From the NCBI RefSeq assembly GCF_000422745.1, contig NZ_AUGQ01000005.1, forward strand, positions 124,001-188,000: DNA of 64,000 nt. Reading direction: 5' to 3'. Of the stretch, positions 40,272 through 49,630 are shown one piece after another. Below the pieces are notes generated by a model that ran no database searches, was not told the origin of the DNA, and saw nothing but the letters and a program-made list of their open reading frames with translations. This stretch comes from Microbacterium gubbeenense DSM 15944 (GTDB lineage: Bacteria > Actinomycetota > Actinomycetes > Actinomycetales > Microbacteriaceae). The translations under genes were made by a program, and so were the position numbers. Within the stretch, counting starts at the first letter, position 1; the number at the start of each line of letters is the position of its first letter.

Positions 40272-41294
40272 ATGGCCACCGACGTCGAGATCGCCGCGAT
40301 GAGTCGCGCGCTGGAGCTCGCCGCGAAGGGCCCGCAGTCCCGCAACCCGCAGGTGGGCGCCGTCATCCTCTCCCCCGACGGATCCGTCCTCGCCGAGGGC
40401 TGGCATCGCGGTGCCGGCACCGCGCACGCGGAGGTCGACGCACTGACGAAGCTCGGCGGATCCGCCGTCGGCGCGACCGCCGTCGTCACGCTCGAGCCGT
40501 GCAATCACACGGGCCGCACGGGCCCCTGCGCCGAGGCGCTGCTCGATGCCGGCATCTCCCGCGTCGTGTTCGCCGTCGCGGATCCGGGCGAGCACTCCGG
40601 AGGCGGCGCCGCCGCGCTCCGCGCCGCCGGCGTCGATGTCGAGGACGGTGTGCTCGGCGACGAGGGACGCGCCCTGCTCGATGCCTGGCTCACCTCGCGT
40701 GCACTCGGCCGCCCGCACGTCACCGTCAAGTGGGCGCAGAGCCTCGACGGCCGCGCCGCCGCATCCGACGGGACGAGCAAGTGGATCACGGGCCCCGCCG
40801 CCCGATTCGACGTGCACCGTCGCCGCGCGGAGGCCGACGCGATCATCGTCGGCACCGGCACCGCGATCGCCGATGACCCCGCCCTGACCGCGCGCAACGA
40901 CGACGGGCTCTTCCCGCACCAGCCCGTTCCGGTCGTGATCGGCGCCCGCGAGGTTCCCGCCGATGCGCTCCTCCGGCAGCATCCGCACGCCCCGCTCTTC
41001 TACACCAGCCACGACCTCACCGCGACCCTCGTCGACCTGCTCGACAAGGGCCTGCATCGCGTCTTCGTCGAGGGCGGGCCGACCCTCGCGAGCGCGTTCA
41101 TCGCCGCGGGCTATGCGGATCGCCTGCTGACCTACGTCGCCCCCACTCTGCTCGGCGGTCCGCGCGCCGCCCTCACCGAGATGGGCGTCCGCACGATCAC
41201 CGATCAGCGGCGCCTCGACATCGAGTCGATCGACCGTCTCGGCGACGACCTGCTGATCGTTTCCCACCCCAGACCCGAAAGCGAGTCGCACTGA
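40272..41294 (+). CDS. ribD: Bifunctional riboflavin deaminase/reductase RibD
   Basis: 340 residues. Deaminase domain (about 1-145) with zinc motif HAEVDAL and the later PCNHTGRTGPC, and reductase domain (about 150-340) with VKWAQSLDGR and EGGPTLASAF. Carries out the second and third steps from GTP toward riboflavin. The ATG at 40272 has AAAGGGG upstream. Its stop overlaps ribE by one base. Confidence 0.95.
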   Translation: MATDVEIAAMSRALELAAKGPQSRNPQVGAVILSPDGSVLAEGWHRGAGTAHAEVDALTKLGGSAVGATAVVTLEPCNHTGRTGPCAEALLDAGISRVVFAVADPGEHSGGGAAALRAAGVDVEDGVLGDEGRALLDAWLTSRALGRPHVTVKWAQSLDGRAAASDGTSKWITGPAARFDVHRRRAEADAIIVGTGTAIADDPALTARNDDGLFPHQPVPVVIGAREVPADALLRQHPHAPLFYTSHDLTATLVDLLDKGLHRVFVEGGPTLASAFIAAGYADRLLTYVAPTLLGGPRAALTEMGVRTITDQRRLDIESIDRLGDDLLIVSHPRPESESH

Positions 41295-41920
41295 TGTTCA
41301 CCGGAATCATCGAGGAGATCGGGCGGATCACCGCCGTCGAGCCATCGGGTGACGGCGTGCGCCTGACCATCCACGCGCCCACCGTCATCGAGGGGGTGCG
41401 CCACGGCGATTCGATCGCCGTCAGCGGCGTGTGCCTCACGGTCGTCGATTGGACCGACGAGGCGTTCACCGCCGATGTGATGAAGCAGACCCTGGACATG
41501 TCGACGCTCGACGGCGCGACGCCCGGGCGACACGTCAACGTCGAGCGCGCTCTCGCATCCGGCGGTCGCCTCGGCGGCCACATCGTGCAGGGACACATCG
41601 ACGGCACAGGAGAGATCCTCGAGGTGCGCCCGGGCGACAAGTGGCAGGTCGTCCGCGTCGGCATCGCCGCCGACATCGCGCCGCTCGTCGTCGACAAGGG
41701 GTCCATCACCCTCGACGGCACGTCGCTCACGATCAGCGCCGTGAGCGCGCCCGGCGAAGCCTCGCCCTGGCTCGAGGTCTCCCTGATCCCCGAGACCCTG
41801 CGCGCCACCACCTTCGGCGAGCGACGCGCGAACGACCGCTTGAACCTCGAAACCGATATCCTCGCCCGCCACATCGAGCGCCTCGCCGCGTTCGCGAAGA
41901 CCGAAGGACCCACCCGATGA
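41294..41920 (+). CDS. ribE: Riboflavin synthase alpha chain
   Basis: 208 residues, two lumazine-binding repeats (about 1-95 and 96-190), the first starting MFTGIIEEIG and the second GGHIVQGHIDGTG. Makes riboflavin from two dimethyl-ribityl-lumazines. The start shares one base with the ribD stop (TGATG); the stop overlaps ribBA by four bases. Confidence 0.95.
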   Translation: MFTGIIEEIGRITAVEPSGDGVRLTIHAPTVIEGVRHGDSIAVSGVCLTVVDWTDEAFTADVMKQTLDMSTLDGATPGRHVNVERALASGGRLGGHIVQGHIDGTGEILEVRPGDKWQVVRVGIAADIAPLVVDKGSITLDGTSLTISAVSAPGEASPWLEVSLIPETLRATTFGERRANDRLNLETDILARHIERLAAFAKTEGPTR

Positions 41921-43206
41921 CTACGGATTCCCTTCCCCCGCTGTCCACCATCGATGACGCGCTCGACGCGCTCCGCGCGGGGCTCCCGGTGATCGTCGCC
42001 GACGATGCGGACCGCGAGAACGAGGGCGACCTGATCCTCTCGGCCGAGCTCGCCACACCGGAGCAGGTCGCGTGGATGGTGCGGTACACGTCGGGCTACC
42101 TGTGCGCGCCGATGCCGACGGAGTGGGCCGATCGCCTCGATCTGCCGCCGATGGTCGCGCGCAACGAAGATATGCGCGGAACGGCATACACCGTGTCGGT
42201 CGATGCCGCCGTCGGCGTGACGACCGGAATCAGCGCGAGCGACCGCGCCCGCACGCTGAACGTCCTGGCGGATCCCGCCTCGACCGCGCGCAGCGTGATC
42301 CGCCCCGGTCACATCCTGCCGCTGCGGGCGAAGGCCGGCGGCGTGCGCGAGCGCGCCGGGCACACGGAAGCGGCCGTCGACCTGATGCGCCTCGCCGGGC
42401 TCGCCCCGGTCGGCGTCATCGGCGAGATCGTGCAGGACGACGGCGAGATGATGCGCCTTCCGGGCCTGCTCGAGATGGGGCTCCGCGACGGCGTGCCCGT
42501 CATCACGATCGAAGACCTCGCGGCGCACCTGGAGGGCACGGATCCCGTCGCGCCGTCGCCCTCGGCGCTTCGCACCGTGAGCCTGCGCGCCGACACCCTC
42601 GTCCCCACCCGCCACGGTGACATGCGCTTCATGGCATACCGGGATCGCACGACCGGCGTCGATCACGTCGCGATCGTCTCCGGCGACATCACGGGCGCCG
42701 CGCCGCTCGTGCGCGTGCACTCCGAGTGCCTGACCGGCGAGGCGTTCGGATCCCTCAAGTGCGAGTGCGGCCCGCAGCTCGACGCGGCGCTCGAGCGCAT
42801 CGCGAGGGACGGCGGGGTCGTCGTCTACATGCGCGGCCACGAGGGGCGCGGCATCGGCCTGATCAACAAGCTGCGCGCGTACGCGCTGCAGGAGCGCGGC
42901 TTCGACACCCTGGACGCGAACATCGAGCTCGGCCTGCCGGCCGATGCCCGCGACTACGCCGCAGCCGCGTCGATCCTCGCCGACCTCGGCGTCAGCGACC
43001 TGCGCCTGCTCACGAACAACACCGACAAGGTCGCCCAGCTGCGCGCGCTCGGAATCGATGTCGTCGAGCAGGTGCCGCTGATCGTCGGCGTCGGGCCCAA
43101 CAACCACCAGTACCTGGAGACCAAGCGCGACCGCATGGGCCACATCATCGGCGAGGCCGAGCTGCAGGCCGCGGTCGCGAAGATGAACGAGGAGGCACAG
43201 GCGTGA
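41917..43206 (+). CDS. ribBA: Bifunctional DHBP synthase/GTP cyclohydrolase II
   Basis: 429 residues. RibB half (about 1-210): DDADRENEGDLI and TGISASDRARTL. RibA half (about 220-429): zinc cysteines in SLKCECGPQL with an upstream Cys (HSECLTG), and RGHEGRGIGL. Supplies both committed precursors. ATGA overlap with ribE and GTGA overlap with ribH. Confidence 0.96.
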   Translation: MTTDSLPPLSTIDDALDALRAGLPVIVADDADRENEGDLILSAELATPEQVAWMVRYTSGYLCAPMPTEWADRLDLPPMVARNEDMRGTAYTVSVDAAVGVTTGISASDRARTLNVLADPASTARSVIRPGHILPLRAKAGGVRERAGHTEAAVDLMRLAGLAPVGVIGEIVQDDGEMMRLPGLLEMGLRDGVPVITIEDLAAHLEGTDPVAPSPSALRTVSLRADTLVPTRHGDMRFMAYRDRTTGVDHVAIVSGDITGAAPLVRVHSECLTGEAFGSLKCECGPQLDAALERIARDGGVVVYMRGHEGRGIGLINKLRAYALQERGFDTLDANIELGLPADARDYAAAASILADLGVSDLRLLTNNTDKVAQLRALGIDVVEQVPLIVGVGPNNHQYLETKRDRMGHIIGEAELQAAVAKMNEEAQA

Positions 43207-43670
43207 GCGGTAGCGGACAGCCCCGGCAGGGCGGCGTCGATGCGACCGGCATCCGCGTGGTCGTCGTCGCCGGCACGTGGCACGCGAAGATCTCGGACGC
43301 GCTGCTCGCGGGTGCAGAGCGCATGCTTGAGCAGTCCGGCGCCGATTACCGCGTGGTGCGCGTCGCCGGTGCGTTCGAGCTGCCGGTCGTGTCGAAGGTC
43401 GCACTCGAGAAGGGCGCAGACGCGGTCGTGGCGCTCGGCATCATCATTCGCGGTGGCACCCCGCACTTCGAGTACATCTCCGCAGCGGCAACGGACGGCC
43501 TGACGCGCGTGGCGCTCGATACCGGCAAGCCCGTCGGGTTCGGCGTGCTCACGACCGACGACGAGGAGCAGGCGTTCGTGCGATCGGGACTCCCGGGGTC
43601 ACGCGAGGACAAGGGATTCGAGGCCGCGGACGCCGCGGTGCGCGCCGTGCTCGCGCTCCGCACGCTGTAG
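43203..43670 (+). CDS. ribH: 6,7-dimethyl-8-ribityllumazine synthase
   Basis: 155 residues. VVVVAGTWHAKIS, RVAGAFELPVV, ALGIIIRGGTPHFEYI and PVGFGVLTTDDEEQA are the family blocks; the catalytic His follows TPHF. Assembles into icosahedral shells in many bacteria. The GTG start overlaps the ribBA stop by four bases. Last gene of the rib operon. Confidence 0.95.
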   Translation: MSGSGQPRQGGVDATGIRVVVVAGTWHAKISDALLAGAERMLEQSGADYRVVRVAGAFELPVVSKVALEKGADAVVALGIIIRGGTPHFEYISAAATDGLTRVALDTGKPVGFGVLTTDDEEQAFVRSGLPGSREDKGFEAADAAVRAVLALRTL

Positions 43671-43702
43671 ACCGCCGCATTTTTCTACGTAGGGTAGAAG
43701 GC

Positions 43703-44047
43703 ATGGAGATCCTGCACAGCATCGTCGTCATCATCCATCTCATCGGCTTCGCCACACTCTTCGGCGGATGGCTCGTCGAGGCGGTCGGCAAGCGCCGAAT
43801 CACCAAAGTCATGCAGTGGGGTCTTGTGATCGCGCTGGTGGCGGGCCTCGCGCTCTCCGCGCCATGGGGCCTCGGCGATCCGAACTACGCCAAGATCGGC
43901 ACCAAGCTCGTCGTCGTGATCATCGTCGGCGCGCTGCTCGGCATCGGCGGCGCCCGCCAGAAGCGGGGCGAGTCCGTCCCCGCTCCCCTGTTCTGGGGCA
44001 TCGGGATCCTCACCCTGGTCAACGCCTGCATCGCGATTCTGTGGTGA
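43703..44047 (+). CDS. Conserved small membrane protein
   Basis: 114 residues with about four TM helices (IVVIIHLIGFATLFGGWLVEA, VMQWGLVIALVAGLALSA, KLVVVIIVGALLGIG, PLFWGIGILTLVNACIAIL). Common in Actinobacteria next to transport or rib genes, sometimes annotated loosely as an Fe-S oxidoreductase; no Fe-S ligand is visible. TAGGGT ends eight bases before the ATG, and AGGG could instead serve as the ribosome site. Confidence 0.75.
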   Translation: MEILHSIVVIIHLIGFATLFGGWLVEAVGKRRITKVMQWGLVIALVAGLALSAPWGLGDPNYAKIGTKLVVVIIVGALLGIGGARQKRGESVPAPLFWGIGILTLVNACIAILW

Positions 44048-44096
44048 TGCCCAACACACGCATCGCGCATTGAGCATTATGCGCAGTTGAGCAGGT

Positions 44097-44146
44097 GCGC
44101 GGCGCCCGCGGATCCCGGTTTCTCTCGGGATCCGCGGGCGCCGCGC
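44097..44146 (+). terminator. Long hairpin terminator
   Basis: A 21-bp perfect stem (44097-44117 with 44126-44146), 8-base loop, followed by TCATTCT. Confidence 0.85.
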
Positions 44147-44184
44147 TCATTCTGTGCGAAATCGTCGTGTAATGTGTATGCGTT

Positions 44185-44208
44185 CGCCGGGAGAGCCCCG
44201 GCGTTTTT
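44185..44208 (+). promoter_or_regulatory. Attenuator-like hairpin before the MHS transporter
   Basis: CGCCGGG (44185-44191) pairs with CCCGGCG (44197-44203), followed at once by five T's, 36 bases before the ATG. A TAATGT -10 at about 44170-44175 would put this terminator-like hairpin in the leader itself. Confidence 0.5.
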
Positions 44209-44244
44209 CGTGGTCTCGCACCACCGCGCGATACAAGGTCGTCC

Positions 44245-45606
44245 ATGTCTTCTTCCTCTGCCACCACATCGAAGCCGCTGAACTCTCGCGGCCGCGTCAT
44301 CACCGCCAGCCTCGTCGGCACGACGGTCGAGTTCTACGACTTCTATGCGTACGCGACCGCCGCGTCGCTCGTGTTCCCGCACCTGTTCTTCCCGTCGTTC
44401 AGTCAGACGGCCGGCCTGCTCTCGTCGTTCGCCGTGTTCGGCGCCGCGATGGTCGCCCGCCCCGTCGGCGCGATGGTGTTCGGGCACTTCGGCGACAAGT
44501 TCGGCCGCAAGTCGACGCTCGTCGCGTCGCTGCTCACGATGGGCATCGCGACGTTCCTCATCGGATTCCTGCCGACGTACGAGTCGATCGGACTCTGGGC
44601 CGCCCTGCTCCTGCTGATCCTTCGCCTCGCGCAGGGCTTCGCTCTCGGCGGCGAGTGGTCGGGCGCCGCGCTCGTCGCGACGGAGAACGCGCCGGCCGGC
44701 AAACGCGCTCTCTACGGAACCTTCCCGCAGCTGGGTGCGCCCATCGGCTTCATCATCGCGAACCTGCTGTTCCTCGTCATCAACTTCGCGCTTCCCGGCG
44801 AGGACGGCACGAGCAGCGACGCCTTCATGGCGTGGGGGTGGCGGATCCCGTTCTTCTTCTCCGCTTTCATGGTCGTCGTCGGCCTGTGGGTGCGCCTGAA
44901 GCTCGTCGAGTCCGACTCGTTCCAGAAGGCCGAGAAGAAGGGCGAGATCAAGAAGGCGCCGATCGGTTATGTGTTCCAGAAGTACTGGCGCCAGCTGATC
45001 CTCGGCACCTTCTTCATGCTCGCGACGTACGTGCTGTTCTACCTGATGACGAACTTCACGCTGTCGTACGGCACGACCGCGACCGACGCCGACGTGCCCG
45101 GCCTCGGGTTCGGCCACACCGACTTCGTGCTGATGCAGATCTTCGGCGTCGTCTTCTTCGGTGCGTTCACTCTCGTGTCGGGTCCGTTGGCCGACGCGAT
45201 CGGCCGCCGCAAGCTGCTGATCTGGGTCACGGTCGCGATCATCGTGCTCGGCTTCGTCTATTCGGTGTTCCTGCTGCCGCAGGACAGCGCCGCGTTCACG
45301 GGTGCCCTCGTGCAGACGTTCCTGATCTTCGGGTTCACGCTCATGGGCATGACGTTCGGCCCCATGGGCGCGCTTCTGCCGGAGCTGTTCCCGACGTCGG
45401 TGCGCTACACGGGATCCGCGATCGCGTACAACGTGTCGTCGATCCTCGGTGCGTCTGTGGCTCCGCTCATCGCGGTCGAGCTGTGGCGCATCGGAGGCGG
45501 CAACCCGTGGCTCGTCGGCATCTACATGTCGGGCGCGGGCGTGCTGACCCTCATCGCGCTGCTGATGGGCAAGGAGACGAAGGACGTCGACTTCGACGCC
45601 GAATGA
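44245..45606 (+). CDS. MHS-family MFS transporter (ProP/ShiA-like)
   Basis: 453 residues, 12 TM segments. MHS/sugar-porter loop motif GHFGDKFGRKSTL between TM2 and TM3, a second-half copy GPLADAIGRRKLLIWV, TM1 end GTTVEFYDFYAYATAASLVFP typical of metabolite:H+ symporters for osmolytes or small carboxylates, and ALGGEWSGA in TM5. Substrate not fixed. AAGG lies before the start at 44245. Confidence 0.9.
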   Translation: MSSSSATTSKPLNSRGRVITASLVGTTVEFYDFYAYATAASLVFPHLFFPSFSQTAGLLSSFAVFGAAMVARPVGAMVFGHFGDKFGRKSTLVASLLTMGIATFLIGFLPTYESIGLWAALLLLILRLAQGFALGGEWSGAALVATENAPAGKRALYGTFPQLGAPIGFIIANLLFLVINFALPGEDGTSSDAFMAWGWRIPFFFSAFMVVVGLWVRLKLVESDSFQKAEKKGEIKKAPIGYVFQKYWRQLILGTFFMLATYVLFYLMTNFTLSYGTTATDADVPGLGFGHTDFVLMQIFGVVFFGAFTLVSGPLADAIGRRKLLIWVTVAIIVLGFVYSVFLLPQDSAAFTGALVQTFLIFGFTLMGMTFGPMGALLPELFPTSVRYTGSAIAYNVSSILGASVAPLIAVELWRIGGGNPWLVGIYMSGAGVLTLIALLMGKETKDVDFDAE

Positions 45607-45658
45607 CCGCGGTGGCCGCACAGCGCCCTCACCACCGCGCGGGCGAGAATAGCAGACG

Positions 45659-47542
45659 ATGACCGAACAACGCCGCCTCTCCCCCTTCGCTCGTCCGCGC
45701 AAGGACGATGGCCCGCGCGCCACGTTCCGACAGCTGCTGCCCTACATCCTGGAGCATCGCGGGATGATGATCGCCGTGGCGCTGCTGTCGGTCGTGGCCG
45801 CGCTGTTCACGCTCGTACAGCCGCTCATGATCGGTCAGGTGATCGAGCGGGTCGAGGGGCAGGATCCGCTCGGCTGGCTCATCGCGATGCTCGTCGTGTT
45901 CGTCCTGCTGCAGTCGGGCACGAGCGCCTACCAGCACTACCTGCTGCAGAAGACGGGCACGGCGGTCGTCTTCTCGAGCCGCCGCCAGCTCATCCGGCGC
46001 ATCCTCCACCTGCCGATCAGCGAGTTCGACGCGCGCCGGACGGGCGACCTCGTCAGCCGCGTGGGCACCGACACGACGCTGCTGTACGCGGTGCTGACGC
46101 AGGGGCTCGCCGACTCGGTCGGCAACGTGCTCATCTTCGTCGGCGCGCTGATCGCGATGCTCGTGATCGACCCGATCCTGCTCCTGACGATCGCGGCGGT
46201 TCTGATCGTCGCGGTGGTGGCGGTCGTGGCGCTGTCGGGGCGGATCCGCTCTGCCACGTCCCGGCAGCAGGAGCGCGTGGGCGCGCTGGCGAGCGGCGTC
46301 GAGCGCGTGATCGGATCCATCCGCACCGTCCGCGCCGCGGGCGCGACCGCGCGCGAGCAGAAGGCCGTGACAGCGACCGCGCACAGCGCGTACCTCGCCG
46401 GCCTCGACGTGGCGCGCGCCTCGGCCTTCGTCGTGCCCGTCGCGGGGCTCGCGATGAACGTATCGCTGCTCGTGGTGCTCGGCGTCGGCGGCCTGCGCGT
46501 GGCGACCGGTGCCGTGTCGGTCGCGTCGCTGGTGACCTTCGCGATGTTCCTCTTCCTCATGATCATGCCGCTCGGCTCGGCGTTCGGCGCGCTCTCGAGC
46601 GTCGGCCAGGCGCTCGGCGCACTCGGCCGCATCCAGGAGGTGCTGGACCTCCCCGAGGAAGATGCCCACGACGCCCCCGACACAACGCAGTCCGTACCCT
46701 CGGAAGAGCACGACGTGACAACCCCGGCAGCCATCTCGTTCGACGAGGTCCGCTTCCGGTACCCGCAGAACGTCGTCGAGGCCCGGCAGAAGGCGGCGGC
46801 CGAACTGCAGAGCACCGCGGCCGACGCCCACCTCGCGCAGGACGTCGACCTGGCCGCCGATGACGACGTGCTGCGCGGCGTGAGCTTCGACGTCGAGGCC
46901 GGATCCCGCATCGCCCTCGTCGGGCCGTCCGGCGCCGGAAAATCCACCGTCCTGTCTCTCGTCGAGCGGTTCTACGACGCGACGGGCGGCACCATTCGCC
47001 TGCACGGCAACGACATTCAGAGCCTCCCCCGCGAGGCGCTGCGCGCGCGGTTCGGCTACGTCGAGCAGGACGCCCCGACGCTGGCCGGATCCCTCGCCGA
47101 CAACCTGCGGCTCGCGTCGGCCGAGGCGAGCGACGACGAGTGCGACCGCGCGCTGCGCTCCGTGAACCTGGGCCACATCATCGACCGGGATCCGCGCGGC
47201 ATCGACACCCCGGTCGGCGAGGACGGCGTGATGCTGTCCGGCGGCGAGCGCCAGCGCCTCGCGATCGCACGGGCACTGCTGTCGGCGCCGCCGATCCTGC
47301 TGCTCGACGAGTCGACGTCGTCGCTCGACGGACTGAACGAGCAGCGCATGCGCGAGGCGATCGATGCGGTGGCCGAGGGCCGCACGCTCATCGTCGTCGC
47401 CCACCGCCTGTCGACGGTCATCGACAGCGACAAGATCATCGTGCTGGATCGCGGCCGCGTCATCGGCCAGGGCACGCACGCCGAGCTCGTCGAGTCGACG
47501 CCGCTGTATCGCGAGCTCGCGCAGCATCAGCTGCTCGTGTGA
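45659..47542 (+). CDS. ABC exporter half-transporter
   Basis: 627 residues: six TM segments (about 25-330) then an ATPase domain. Walker A GPSGAGKST, signature LSGGERQR, Walker B ILLLDESTSSLD, H-loop VAHRLST. Works as a dimer exporting lipids, drugs or peptides. Between the first ATPase strand (VRFRYPQNV) and the next (VLRGVSFDV) is an Ala/Gln/Asp-rich insert of about 30 residues, unusual for the family. ATG at 45659; the upstream ribosome site is weak. Confidence 0.9.
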   Translation: MTEQRRLSPFARPRKDDGPRATFRQLLPYILEHRGMMIAVALLSVVAALFTLVQPLMIGQVIERVEGQDPLGWLIAMLVVFVLLQSGTSAYQHYLLQKTGTAVVFSSRRQLIRRILHLPISEFDARRTGDLVSRVGTDTTLLYAVLTQGLADSVGNVLIFVGALIAMLVIDPILLLTIAAVLIVAVVAVVALSGRIRSATSRQQERVGALASGVERVIGSIRTVRAAGATAREQKAVTATAHSAYLAGLDVARASAFVVPVAGLAMNVSLLVVLGVGGLRVATGAVSVASLVTFAMFLFLMIMPLGSAFGALSSVGQALGALGRIQEVLDLPEEDAHDAPDTTQSVPSEEHDVTTPAAISFDEVRFRYPQNVVEARQKAAAELQSTAADAHLAQDVDLAADDDVLRGVSFDVEAGSRIALVGPSGAGKSTVLSLVERFYDATGGTIRLHGNDIQSLPREALRARFGYVEQDAPTLAGSLADNLRLASAEASDDECDRALRSVNLGHIIDRDPRGIDTPVGEDGVMLSGGERQRLAIARALLSAPPILLLDESTSSLDGLNEQRMREAIDAVAEGRTLIVVAHRLSTVIDSDKIIVLDRGRVIGQGTHAELVESTPLYRELAQHQLLV

Positions 47543-47547
47543 GTGAA

Positions 47548-47583
47548 GCGGCCCGCCCCCGGATCGGTTCGGGTGCGGGCCGC
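47548..47583. terminator. Hairpin between the ABC exporter and pckG
   Basis: GCGGCCCGC (47548-47556) pairs with GCGGGCCGC (47575-47583), with partial inner pairing of CCCCGG and CGGG. Confidence 0.6.
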
Positions 47584-47642
47584 TGATGCGAGGGCCGGTG
47601 TGCGGTCCGGGATCCTCACGAGCGAAGGTCGGCTGAGTGCGG

Positions 47643-49496
47643 TCAGCCCCTCTTCGCGGTCTGGAGACGGTCGCGCTGGGCGGCGAGCTGATCCGTCAGC
47701 TCGGCCGGCACGCGGCCGTCGAATGTCTTGAAGAATTCTTCCGTCAGGTCGGTCTCGGCGAGCCAGCTGTCGGGGTCGATGGCGAACAGCTCCGCGAGAT
47801 CGGCGTCCGTGGTGTCGATGCCGTCGAGATTGAGCTCGGCGGGAACGCGGCCGATCGGCGTCTCCACGGCGTCCGCGGACCCCTCGAGGCGGCGCACGAT
47901 CCACTCGATGACGCGCGAGTTCTCGGCGAAACCGGGCCACAGGAAGCGGCCGTCGTCGCCCTTGCGGAACCAGTTGACCTGGTAGATCGCGGGCAGTGCG
48001 GGCGCGCTCTGGCCCATCTCGATCCAGTGCCCGAAGTAGTCGGCCATGTTGTAGCCGCAGAACGGCATCATCGCGAAGGGATCGCGGCGCAGCTCGCCGA
48101 CCGTGCCCTCGGCCGCGGCGGTGCGCTCGGAGGAGATCGTCGCGCCCATGAACGCGCCGTGGTTCCAGTCGAACGACTCGACGACGAGCGGAACGTTCGT
48201 CGCGCGGCGTCCGCCGAAGAGGATCACGTCGAGCGGCACGGCCTCCTCCCAGTCGTCTGAGATGGACGGGGCCTGCGCGGCCGAGACCGTGAAGCGGGAG
48301 TTGGGGTGCGCGGCGGGCCGGTCGGAGTCGGGCGTCCAGTCGTTGCCCTGCCAGTCGATGAGGTGGTCGGGAACCGTGTCGGTGAGGCCCTCCCACCACA
48401 CGTCGCCGTCGTCGGTGAGGGCGACGTTCGTGAAGATCACGTTCTCGCGCAGCGACTCGACGGCGGTGATGTTCGTCGACTCGCCCGTTCCCGGCGCGAC
48501 GCCGAAGAACCCGGCCTCGGGGTTGATGGCGTACAGGCGACCGTCGTTTCCGGGGCGGATCCATGCAATGTCGTCGCCGATCGTTTCGACCGTCCAGCCG
48601 CGGATCGACGGGCGCAGCATCGCGAGGTTCGTCTTGCCGCAGGCCGACGGGAACGCCGCCGCCACGTGGTAGGCGCGGCCCTCGGGCGAGACGACGCGGA
48701 TGAGCAGCATGTGCTCGGCCATCCAGCCCTGGTCGCGGCCGAGTACCGATGCGATGCGCAGCGCGAAGCACTTCTTTGCGAGGATCGCGTTGCCGCCGTA
48801 GCCGGACCCGAAGCTGAAGACCTCGAGCGTGTCCGGGAAGTGCACGATGTACTTCTCGTCGTTCGACGGCCACGCCACATCGGCCTCGCCGAGCTCGAGC
48901 GGGTGACCGACCGAGTGCACCGTGCGCACCCACGGGGTGCCATCGGCGATCAGCTCGGTGATCTCGTCGCCGACGCGCGTCATGACCTCGACCGAGGCGA
49001 CCGCGTACGGGCTGTCGGTGAGCTGCACGCCGAGCTGCGAGATCGGGCCGCCGACCTTGCCCATGGAGAACGGCACGACGAACATCGTGCGCCCCCGCAT
49101 GGATCCGTCGAAGACGCCGTCGAGCGTCGCGCGCATCTCAGCGGGATCCGCCCAGTTGTTCGTGGGGCCCGCGTCGGTCTTGTGCTCAGACGCGATGAAC
49201 GTGCGCGATTCGAGGCGAGCGACATCGCCGGCGCCGCTGCGGGCGAGGTAGCTGTTCGGGCGCTTGTCCTCGTTGAGCTTGATGAGCGTGCCCTGCGCGA
49301 CCATGGATCCGAGGAGCGCCTGGCGCTCGGAATCCGACCCGTCGACCCAGTGGATCCGATCCGGCTTCGTGAGCGCGGCGATCTCGTTCACCCAGTCGAC
49401 CAGCTCGTCGAATGCGGCAGTGCCGTACTCGGGCTGGGTGCCGTACTCCGCGAGGTGCGTGGGGTGTGCGAGGGTTGTCGGTTCAGCGATAGTCAT
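47643..49496 (-). CDS. pckG: GTP-dependent phosphoenolpyruvate carboxykinase
   Basis: 617 residues. Converts oxaloacetate and GTP to PEP; first step of gluconeogenesis. Kinase-1a loop [12 protein letters not shown] (catalytic Cys and P-loop), ETIGDDIAW metal site, and substrate loop [13 protein letters not shown]. Full length. AAAGGAGC precedes the ATG at 49496. Divergent from the RamB-like regulator, a context that fits control of acetate/gluconeogenic genes. Confidence 0.97.
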   Translation of the reverse strand: MTIAEPTTLAHPTHLAEYGTQPEYGTAAFDELVDWVNEIAALTKPDRIHWVDGSDSERQALLGSMVAQGTLIKLNEDKRPNSYLARSGAGDVARLESRTFIASEHKTDAGPTNNWADPAEMRATLDGVFDGSMRGRTMFVVPFSMGKVGGPISQLGVQLTDSPYAVASVEVMTRVGDEITELIADGTPWVRTVHSVGHPLELGEADVAWPSNDEKYIVHFPDTLEVFSFGSGYGGNAILAKKCFALRIASVLGRDQGWMAEHMLLIRVVSPEGRAYHVAAAFPSACGKTNLAMLRPSIRGWTVETIGDDIAWIRPGNDGRLYAINPEAGFFGVAPGTGESTNITAVESLRENVIFTNVALTDDGDVWWEGLTDTVPDHLIDWQGNDWTPDSDRPAAHPNSRFTVSAAQAPSISDDWEEAVPLDVILFGGRRATNVPLVVESFDWNHGAFMGATISSERTAAAEGTVGELRRDPFAMMPFCGYNMADYFGHWIEMGQSAPALPAIYQVNWFRKGDDGRFLWPGFAENSRVIEWIVRRLEGSADAVETPIGRVPAELNLDGIDTTDADLAELFAIDPDSWLAETDLTEEFFKTFDGRVPAELTDQLAAQRDRLQTAKRG

Positions 49497-49596
49497 CGTG
49501 CGCTCCTTTGAGAGATGGTCGGGACGGATCGAGGGAACTTCCTCTCACACATCAAGAATCCAACACACAACGGGATCCTTAGCACCATTTAGAGGG

Positions 49597-49624
49597 TTAA
49601 GAAATCTGATTCTTTAGATATGAT
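49597..49624 (+). promoter_or_regulatory. Palindrome and -10 before the RamB gene
   Basis: TAAGAA-N6-TTCTTTA (about 49598-49616) is an imperfect inverted repeat. TATGAT at 49619-49624 is followed by six bases and the ATG, so the RamB message may be leaderless and the repeat could be an autoregulatory site. Confidence 0.4.
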
Positions 49625-49630
49625 GAAGGA

